From: DASRAJ01 sp039920305
GTDB taxonomy: Bacteria > Bacteroidota > Bacteroidia > Chitinophagales > UBA10324
Reading direction: 5' to 3'
NCBI GenBank assembly: GCA_039920305.1
Contig: JBDSEA010000173.1
Span: 1 to 21,412 of the forward strand
Length of the DNA: 21,412 nt
The position numbers and the translations under genes were made by a program. Positions 15,593-21,412 of the stretch are shown here, one piece after another; positions within the stretch are counted from its first letter, which is position 1, and each line of letters starts with the position of its first letter. Below the pieces are notes generated by a model that had not been told where the DNA came from, searched no databases, and was given only the letters and a program-made list of their open reading frames with translations.

Positions 15593-16528
15593 TTAAATGA
15601 CGTGTTGCAGAACGTTAAAAGCCACGGAATACTTGTGCCCCTCAATGGCCAGCTCTGTATTTGGAAAAATGGTCCGTGCTTCTTCCACCATTGGCTCAAG
15701 TTCAATATATTTTGCAGAAAAATGGCCAATCAATAGTGCTTTTACTTCTGCTTTTTTTGCAATAGTTGCGGCCTGAGTGGTGGTGCAATGGAAGGTTTGA
15801 GCCGCTCTTTCAGCTGATTCATTCATGAATGTTGCCTCATGGTACAGCAGGTCAACGCCGGAAATTACCGGGATAATTTCTTCGTTATACAATGTATCAG
15901 AGCAATAGGCATAGCTCCGGATCGGGGATGGCTCAGCAGTGATTTCTGAATTAGGTATTTTTTTTTCATTAATTACGATATCCATTCCGTTTTTCAAATC
16001 AGCAATCGAAGAAACAGGTATTCCGAACTCTTCAAGTTTTTCAGGAAGAATTTTGCGAGGATGTTTTTTTTCACTGAATAAAAATCCACTGGTAGGTATT
16101 CTATGATTCATCCCGATACCAGTTACTTTAATTTCTTCACTTTCATAAATTATTGCGGATGATTGATACTGGTATTCATGAAAGTGAAGATCATACAACA
16201 GATTGGTATTAGAATATTTAAAATTCAGTTCGATGATTTCCTTCAGCCCTTTTGGTGCAAAAATGTTGAGTGGCTCACTTCGCTGCAGCAAATGATAAGA
16301 AGTAAGCAAGCCGATTAAGCCATAATAGTGATCGCCGTGCAGGTGTGAAATAAAAATATGATTGATTTTGCTGCGCTTGATCTTATACTGGCTTAGTTGC
16401 ATTTGTGTTCCCTCACCGCAATCAAGAAGAAAAAAATTTTCATTGTGATTTACTACTTGTGCAGTAGGATGCCTCCCGTGGGATGGGATCGCCGAATTAC
16501 TTCCCAAAATGGTAACCTCAAATGTCAT
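15593..16528 (-). CDS. rnz: Ribonuclease Z (tRNA 3'-end endonuclease)
   Basis: Metallo-beta-lactamase-fold nuclease that removes the 3' trailer of tRNA precursors lacking an encoded CCA. 311 residues, the normal length of short RNase Z. Metal and catalytic residues are all visible: the motif His62-x-His64-x-Asp66-His67 (SHLHGDHYYGL), His142 (GMNHRIPTSGF), Asp211 (YCSDT), His230-Glu231 (LYHEATF), His248 (FHCTTTQAA) and His269 (IGHFSAKY). The start ATG shares four bases (ATGA, 16525-16528) with the stop of the upstream STAS gene, so the two are translationally coupled. A role in RNA metabolism linked to a STAS regulator is possible but only suggested by the arrangement. The identification is firm. 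Confidence 0.97.
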   Translation of the reverse strand: MTFEVTILGSNSAIPSHGRHPTAQVVNHNENFFLLDCGEGTQMQLSQYKIKRSKINHIFISHLHGDHYYGLIGLLTSYHLLQRSEPLNIFAPKGLKEIIELNFKYSNTNLLYDLHFHEYQYQSSAIIYESEEIKVTGIGMNHRIPTSGFLFSEKKHPRKILPEKLEEFGIPVSSIADLKNGMDIVINEKKIPNSEITAEPSPIRSYAYCSDTLYNEEIIPVISGVDLLYHEATFMNESAERAAQTFHCTTTQAATIAKKAEVKALLIGHFSAKYIELEPMVEEARTIFPNTELAIEGHKYSVAFNVLQHVI

Positions 16529-16905
16529 GCTTCAGACGGATCATTGAAATCCCTTTCGATTTCTTCCATTAAAACAAAATCCTTTGCTTCCTGCAGGGTT
16601 TTTACAATATTTAAAACGGAATCTAACTGAGATATTTTAAGTAGCCGCACGATCTGGGCATTCATTCCGGAAAGCACAAAAGTTCCATGCGTATTTTTGC
16701 AAAGCCGGTCAGAGATCAGGATGGCGCTTAAACCTGAAGAATCAACAAATTTTACACTGCTTAAATCAAAAATGATATTTCGAAACCCTTCTGCATTTAA
16801 TATGATCATTTCCGATTTCAATAAAGGACCCGTTTGCGAATTGAGCTTATCCTCCTGAAGGGAAAACACACAAAATTTTTCCTGCTTGTCAATTGCGAAC
16901 TTCAT
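16525..16905 (-). CDS. STAS-domain protein, anti-sigma-factor antagonist type
   Basis: A 126-residue cytoplasmic protein with a STAS fold of the SpoIIAA/RsbV type. The strand NIIFDLSSVKFVDSSGLSAIL (residues 43-63, with a Gly-rich turn) carries the conserved DSSG, in which Ser57 corresponds to the serine phosphorylated by anti-sigma kinases in Bacillus SpoIIAA. A short acidic tail follows the domain (about residues 107-126). Members bind an anti-sigma kinase and free a sigma factor, or act as general phospho-switches. No kinase, phosphatase or sigma gene is next to it. It is the first gene of a unit with rnz, overlapping by four bases, and diverges from clpC. Whether it works in sigma control in this phylum is not shown by the sequence. 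Confidence 0.88.
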   Translation of the reverse strand: MKFAIDKQEKFCVFSLQEDKLNSQTGPLLKSEMIILNAEGFRNIIFDLSSVKFVDSSGLSAILISDRLCKNTHGTFVLSGMNAQIVRLLKISQLDSVLNIVKTLQEAKDFVLMEEIERDFNDPSEA

Positions 16906-16926
16906 GACATCATGTTTTTATCGGAG

Positions 16927-16959
16927 CAAAGTAAATCAAAAAAGGTACGCCTCCGTCAA
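16927..16959 (-). promoter_or_regulatory. Possible promoter of the STAS-rnz unit
   Basis: On the minus strand TTG(AC) at 16959-16957 and TTACTTTG at 16934-16927 are 22 bases apart. The -7 box differs from TAnnTTTG at one fixed base and the spacing is slightly long. It would start transcription about 15 bases before the STAS ATG. Confidence 0.3.
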
Positions 16960-17052
16960 CAGGAAGTATTGGAATCAAAAATGCATAGTTGTCAATAATG
17001 TCTGACATCTTTATTCGTTTATGTTGAAAACAAAACTAATTATGGCAGGAAT

Positions 17053-17082
17053 TTGTAGATAATTTCATCTCGCCTTAATTTG
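17053..17082 (+). promoter_or_regulatory. Possible promoter of clpC
   Basis: TTG (17053-17055) is separated by 19 bases from TTAATTTG (17075-17082), which differs from the -7 consensus TAnnTTTG at one fixed base. A start near 17089 would give a leader of about 50 bases to the ATG at 17138. No CtsR- or CIRCE-like operator was recognised, so heat-shock control is not evident here. Confidence 0.4.
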
Positions 17083-17137
17083 CATGACAGATTGATTGAT
17101 AAAAAACTCTGGCGAGTACTTTGTTCAAACAAAAACT

Positions 17138-19675
17138 ATGGAAGCAAAATTTTCTCCGAAGGTCAAAGAAGTGATCTCTTACAGCAGGGAAGAAGCCTTA
17201 CGGCTTGGGCACGATTTCATTGGTACTGAGCATTTAATACTGGGTCTCATCCGCGATGGGGACGGTCTTGCAATCAAGGTTTTAAAGTCAATGGATGTTG
17301 ATGTGGTACTGCTTCGTAAAGCGATCGAAGATTCTATCCGTGATAAGGCAATGCATCATCACAATGTGAACGTAAACAATTTACCGCTGACAAAACAAGC
17401 TGAAAAAGCTCTTAAGATTACCATTCTTGAAGCCAAGGTTCAGAAAAGCGATACGATCGGGACCGAGCATCTGCTTCTTTCAATCTTAAAAAACAAGGAT
17501 GCTGTTGTTACAGAAATTCTTAGCCGGTTTGAAATTGATTATGACTCATTCAAGGCTGAGCTCGAATTCATGCTGAATGATACCAGGAGTGAAATTCCGC
17601 ATGAGCAACATGAAGATGAAGAAGGTTTTGAAGAAGAAAAAGCCAAAAGCACCAGCACGCGCAAAACGCCTGCAACCAAATCACGCACTCCTGTTCTGGA
17701 TAATTTCGGAAGAGATATTACCAGGCAGGCTGAAGATGGTGTGCTCGATCCTATAGTAGGAAGAGAAATTGAAATTGAGCGTGTTTCGCAGATTTTGAGC
17801 CGCCGGAAAAAGAATAATCCTATTCTGATAGGCGAGCCGGGGGTAGGAAAAACTGCCATTGTGGAAGGGCTTGCATTAAGAATTCATCAGCGTAAAGTTT
17901 CCCGCGTGCTGTTTGATAAAAGGATTGTGATGCTCGACCTGGCAGCATTGGTTGCCGGAACAAAGTACCGCGGTCAGTTTGAAGAGAGGATGAAAGCAAT
18001 CATGAATGAGCTGGAAAAAAACCGTGATGTGATTCTATTCATTGATGAAATTCATACTATTGTCGGCGCCGGCGGAGCGACAGGCTCCCTTGATGCATCC
18101 AATATCTTTAAACCTGCTCTTGCGCGCGGGGAGCTGCAATGCATCGGAGCTTCTACACTCGATGAATACAGGCAATACATTGAAAAGGATGGTGCTCTCG
18201 ACCGGCGTTTTCAAAAGGTGATTATTGATCCCCCATCACCGGAAGAAACGATCATCATTCTCAACAATATAAAAAGCAAGTACGAGGATTTTCACAATGT
18301 GAATTATGTGGAAGGAGCTATTGATGCGTGTGTCAAACTGAGTACCCGGTATATTACTGACAGGCTCCTGCCCGATAAAGCCATTGATGTGCTTGATGAA
18401 GTAGGCGCAAAAGTTCATCTGAAAAATATTCACGTGCCACAAAGTATTCTCGAGCTGGAAAAAAAGATCGAGGATGTGAAAACCGAAAAAAACCGGGTGG
18501 TAAAAAGCCAGAGGTATGAAGAAGCGGCTAAGTTGCGTGACAATGAGAAAAAATTGATTGAAGAACTGGAGCGTGCAAAGAATGAATGGGAAGAAGATAC
18601 AAAGGTTAAGCGGTACCCCGTAACAGAAGATGATATTGCGGAAGTGGTAGCAATGATGACCGGTATTCCGGTAAAGCGGGTGGCACAAAGTGAAAGCTCC
18701 AAGCTGCTGAACATGGCAGAAGAGCTGAGTGGCAGTGTGGTGGGTCAGGAAGAAGCAATCAGGAAAATCACGAAAGCCATTCAGCGAAACCGCGCCGGCC
18801 TGAAGGATCCGCGAAAGCCAATTGGCTCATTCATTTTTATGGGGCCCACAGGTGTTGGAAAAACTGAATTAGCTAAAGTTCTTGCCCGCTATTTGTTCGA
18901 TACTGAAGATGCCCTTGTCAGGATTGACATGAGTGAGTACATGGAGAAGTTTTCAGTATCGAGACTGATCGGCGCTCCTCCGGGTTATGTTGGCTATGAA
19001 GAAGGAGGCCAGCTTACTGAGAAGGTTCGCCGCAAGCCGTACAGCGTAATCCTGCTTGATGAAATTGAGAAAGCCCATCCGGATGTTTATAATATTTTAT
19101 TGCAGGTACTTGATGATGGATTGCTCACTGATGGGTTAGGGAGAAAAGTAGATTTCAAAAATTCGCTCATCATCATGACCTCGAATATCGGTGCGCGGCA
19201 ACTGAAAGACTTCGGACAAGGAATTGGATTTGCTACTGCAACACGGCAGGATCAGGAAGATTCTCATTCAAAGTCAGTGATAGAAAATGCTTTGAAGAAA
19301 ACGTTTTCACCGGAGTTTCTTAACCGTATTGATGATGTTGTAATATTTAATTCACTCAGCAAGGAGCATATTTATAAGATCATTGATCTCATGCTTCGTG
19401 ATGTGCTCAAGCGTGTGACTGTACTGGGTTATAATCTTGAGCTCACCGATGCTGCAAAAGCATTTATTGCTGAAAGAGGTTATGATTCCAAGTTTGGTGC
19501 ACGGCCACTGCAACGGGCTATTCAAAAATATCTTGAAGATCCGCTGGCAGAAGAATTATTGAATTCGGAGATCAAAACCGGTGATACCATTGTAGTGGAT
19601 ATTGATCCGGCTGATATTGAAAAGTTAAAGACGGTAGTCAAGAAAGCTGAAAAGGAAGAGAAGGTGGATGGGTAG
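17138..19675 (+). CDS. clpC: ClpC AAA+ unfoldase, ATPase subunit of the ClpCP protease
   Basis: Hexameric Hsp100 unfoldase that feeds proteins into the ClpP peptidase and helps with protein quality control. 845 residues from the ATG at 17138 (MEAKFSPKVKEVISYSREEA, the usual ClpC beginning); a TTG at 17096 would add an untypical extension. Order of domains: two Clp-N repeats (1-150), an acidic linker (155-185), AAA+ D1 with Walker A GEPGVGKT (232-239) and Walker B VILFIDE, a UVR/coiled-coil middle region (about 435-490; YEEAAKLRDNEKKLIEEL), then D2 with Walker A GPTGVGKT (569-576), Walker B VILLDE and the IGF ClpP-docking loop (696-698). A Lys/Glu-rich tail closes the protein. It stands alone, without mcsA, mcsB or ctsR neighbours, and ends at a hairpin terminator. 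Confidence 0.97.
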   Translation: MEAKFSPKVKEVISYSREEALRLGHDFIGTEHLILGLIRDGDGLAIKVLKSMDVDVVLLRKAIEDSIRDKAMHHHNVNVNNLPLTKQAEKALKITILEAKVQKSDTIGTEHLLLSILKNKDAVVTEILSRFEIDYDSFKAELEFMLNDTRSEIPHEQHEDEEGFEEEKAKSTSTRKTPATKSRTPVLDNFGRDITRQAEDGVLDPIVGREIEIERVSQILSRRKKNNPILIGEPGVGKTAIVEGLALRIHQRKVSRVLFDKRIVMLDLAALVAGTKYRGQFEERMKAIMNELEKNRDVILFIDEIHTIVGAGGATGSLDASNIFKPALARGELQCIGASTLDEYRQYIEKDGALDRRFQKVIIDPPSPEETIIILNNIKSKYEDFHNVNYVEGAIDACVKLSTRYITDRLLPDKAIDVLDEVGAKVHLKNIHVPQSILELEKKIEDVKTEKNRVVKSQRYEEAAKLRDNEKKLIEELERAKNEWEEDTKVKRYPVTEDDIAEVVAMMTGIPVKRVAQSESSKLLNMAEELSGSVVGQEEAIRKITKAIQRNRAGLKDPRKPIGSFIFMGPTGVGKTELAKVLARYLFDTEDALVRIDMSEYMEKFSVSRLIGAPPGYVGYEEGGQLTEKVRRKPYSVILLDEIEKAHPDVYNILLQVLDDGLLTDGLGRKVDFKNSLIIMTSNIGARQLKDFGQGIGFATATRQDQEDSHSKSVIENALKKTFSPEFLNRIDDVVIFNSLSKEHIYKIIDLMLRDVLKRVTVLGYNLELTDAAKAFIAERGYDSKFGARPLQRAIQKYLEDPLAEELLNSEIKTGDTIVVDIDPADIEKLKTVVKKAEKEEKVDG

Positions 19676-19696
19676 TAAATAAATATTTAAACGCTG

Positions 19697-19730
19697 AATG
19701 AAAAACTCTCTCCGGAAAGTTTTTCATTTT
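19697..19730 (+). terminator. Intrinsic terminator-like hairpin of clpC
   Basis: AATGAAAAACT (19697-19707) pairs with AGTTTTTCATT (19718-19728), 11 perfect base pairs, with two further pairs (TC/GA) beyond one mismatch and a tetraloop TCCG. A short T-run ends the structure. It lies 22 bases after the clpC stop and could work in both directions, serving also the degraded minus-strand Kelch sequence. Confidence 0.7.
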
Positions 19731-19884
19731 TAGCCACTCCAAATAAAGGTTCAACAATGAATTTTATAAATTGTGGGCCACAGGGACCACTATAAATTCA
19801 CTCAATTTCTTCAATATTCAGTGGAATGCTAAGCTGTAAGCTATTTCAGTAAAATACTGAAGTAATTAACTTTCGGATAATGAA

Positions 19885-20043
19885 GGGAAATGATGCAAAT
19901 TTTTACCCCAATGAGCATTGAGCACGGTAGTACTATAACGAGCTGGTCCCCCCAAAATCAGCTTTCTGAGTTCAGATATTTTGTGCTTGTGCTATGAATA
20001 CGATTGTTGCAATTGCGTTACAAGTTGTGAAATTTTTTTTCAT
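19885..20043 (-). pseudogene. Relic of a second Kelch-type secreted gene: start, signal peptide and first repeat
   Basis: On the minus strand ATG at 20043 opens a clean signal peptide (MKKNFTTCNAIATIVF, then IAQAQ), followed directly by NI-stop-TQKADFGGT. This equals the Kelch unit NIWTQKADFGGTA of the neighbouring gene except that the conserved Trp codon TGG is TGA (19979-19977). Shortly after, one extra base shifts the frame: the next frame reads ARYS, again as in the intact repeats (GGIARYSAVGFS), and then similarity fades. The relic begins 37 bases after the stop of the Kelch gene at 20081 and on the same strand, as a tandem paralog would. The boundary at about 19885 is approximate. It was not predicted by simple frame scanning because it is broken, but the match across 13 codons plus a signal peptide is hard to explain by chance. 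Confidence 0.8.
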
Positions 20044-20080
20044 TACTAAAACTTTAAGAGGTGGATTGAAAATTTGGTGT

Positions 20081-21412
20081 TTAATTCTGCATATTGATTT
20101 GTGCTGTGAAGAGTTGATCGTTAATGATCACTTTGACCAGGTACATTCCGTCTATATTTGCTTCATCCAGTTGAATTTCTTTTTGCAACACTCCTTTCAC
20201 TAATTGAACTTGTTGTGAATATACTTTTTCCCCAAGCATATTCAATACTTCCAATGTTACCTCAGCATTCAATTCAACGTTCAATTTTAAATAATTGATG
20301 AATGCCCCATTGGAGGGATTTGGAAAAACAGACAGAGCAGATTCACCATTATTGATAAAAGAGGTTTCCACGCCGAAGTCAGGGGTATATTCCCAGAAAT
20401 CTTTTGAAGGCCCAAAAGTTGAAATCAATGTTCCAGAAAATCCCGTTCCGAGATATCCTTTGTTGCTGATGCTAAAACCAACGGCTGAGTAACGGGCAAT
20501 TCCTCCGAAATCAGCCTTCTGTGTCCAACTGTTAATATCCGGATCGTATTCCCAGAAATCTTTTTTGTAGCCCTCATAGTAATCAAGTCCCGTTCCCAGA
20601 TATCCTTTGCCCCCGATGCTGAAACCTACGGCAAAAAGGCGGTCAGTTCCACCGAAATTCGCTTTTGGGGTCCATGTGTCAGCATCCGGATTATATTCCC
20701 AGAAATCTTTCTGGAATCCAAAGGCGTCATTTCCCATTCCCACATATCCTTTGCTGCCGATGCTAAACAGGCAGCACTCTCGCGAGCAGTTCCCCCGAAA
20801 TTCGCTTTCTGCATCCATGTGTTTGCATCCGGATCGTATTCCCAGAAATCTTTCTTGAAGTTACTATTATTAAATCCTGTTCCCAGATATCCTTTGCTTC
20901 CAATGCTGAAACCAACAGCACCGTAGCGGGCAGTTCCCCCGAAATCCGATTTCTGTGTCCAGGTGTTTGCGGCCGGATTGTATTCCCAGAAATCATTGTA
21001 GTAATGATTAGCACTATCAATGTAAATTCCCGTTCCAAGATAACCTTTGCTGCCGATGCTTAAACCAACAGCACCCCCTCTGGAAGTGCCGGCAAAATCC
21101 GCTTTCTGCGTCCAGGTGTCAGCATCCGGATCGTATTCCCAAAAATCTTTAAAGTAGGTTCCGGTGTTGCCTACTCCCGTTCCCACATATCCTTTATTGC
21201 CGATGCTGAATCCAACGGCACCGCTGCGGGTAGTTCCATCGAAATCTGCTTTCTGCGTCCAGATGTTGGCGTCCGGATCGTATTCCCAGAAATCTCTCGT
21301 ATAGCCGTTAAATGTGACTCCCGTTGCCAAATACCCTTTGCTGCCGACGTTAAAACCAACACCCAATGCGCTGGCAGTTCCTCCGAAATCTGCTTTCTGC
21401 GTCCAGATGTTG
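20081..21412 (-). pseudogene. Kelch-repeat T9SS-secreted protein gene with an internal frameshift, 5' end outside the window
   Basis: Seven or more tandem units of about 48-53 residues with the pattern DFWEYDPDANTWTQKADF, then GGTARYGAVGFSIGSKGY and LGTG fill the region; this is a Kelch/galactose-oxidase-type propeller. The C-terminus (about 20081-20345) is a T9SS type A sorting domain (VFPNPSNGAF, then MLGEKVYSQQ and GMYLVKVIIN). The upstream and downstream halves are in different frames: the segment around 20760-20770 reads ATGCTAAAC where sister units read ATGCTGAAAC, so one base is missing. Upstream the frame reads ARESAACLASAAK, and downstream FSIGSKGYVGMGN in the next frame. The upstream frame remains open to the window edge at 21412, so the true start lies beyond. 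Probably a surface or released binding protein; the target is unknown. It is a pseudogene unless the missing base is a sequencing error. Confidence 0.85.

Noticed and set aside
17096..17137. A 14-residue N-terminal extension of ClpC from a TTG
   Set aside because: ClpC proteins usually begin at MEAKFSP; the extension has no family counterpart.
18236..18688. A 150-codon minus-strand frame inside clpC
   Set aside because: It is a shadow of the highly conserved clpC D1/middle region and gives a Phe/His-rich product with no family resemblance.
1..21412. Mobile elements, CRISPR arrays, tRNA genes or a defence island
   Set aside because: No transposase, integrase, terminal repeats, evenly spaced short repeats or tRNA T-loop sequence in cloverleaf context were seen; the TA pair alone does not make a defence island.
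20081..21412. The repeats read as DNA-level tandem repeats of unknown function
   Set aside because: They are codon-phased Kelch units with synonymous variation, so protein structure explains them.

Overview
The window looks like a chromosomal segment of a Bacteroidota bacterium, perhaps of the Chitinophagia/Saprospiria type. Four proteins end in a type IX secretion (T9SS) sorting domain with the FPNP or TPNP signature. Several genes lack a clear Shine-Dalgarno sequence, and some have a Bacteroidota-type promoter (-33 TTG, -7 TAnnTTTG). Enzyme sequences are also of Bacteroidota type. The exact genus cannot be read from the sequence. I found no tRNA, rRNA, CRISPR array, insertion sequence or prophage.

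Positions 1-2549, all on the minus strand, form a compact gene string in transcription order: a one-domain asparaginase-like protein, a type II antitoxin, a ParE/RelE-type toxin broken by one extra base, and an O-antigen/teichoic-acid-type ABC exporter (permease, then an ATPase cut off by the window edge). Antitoxin, toxin and permease are joined by 4-base overlaps. Positions 2697-6098 on the plus strand hold two tandem paralogous secreted proteins (Asp-box propeller, PKD/Ig-like region, T9SS tail), followed by two hairpins. Next come a DedA-family membrane protein (6296-6949) and a glycogen branching enzyme (7075-9102).

A periplasmic M20 peptidase (minus, 9338-10633) is followed by about 640 bases without a convincing gene, then a small outer-membrane beta-barrel protein (plus, 11274-11891). 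An enoyl-CoA hydratase resembling methylglutaconyl-CoA hydratase (minus) and a large secreted Asp-box propeller protein with a T9SS tail (minus, 12877-14760) come next. The latter diverges from a leucine-rich-repeat lipoprotein (plus). RNase Z and a STAS-domain anti-sigma-factor antagonist overlap by 4 bases on the minus strand. They diverge from clpC, which ends at a clear terminator-like hairpin.

Positions 19885-21412 hold two damaged Kelch-type T9SS-secreted genes on the minus strand. The larger has at least seven repeat units and one missing base near 20765. Just downstream of it is a relic: a start codon, a good signal peptide and the first repeat, with a Trp codon turned into TGA and a frameshift soon after. 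Most of the window is ordinary core metabolism and proteostasis plus cell-surface proteins. The most notable features are the decaying Kelch family, the broken toxin coupled to the exporter, and the tandem surface paralogs. I see no convincing new multi-gene system.
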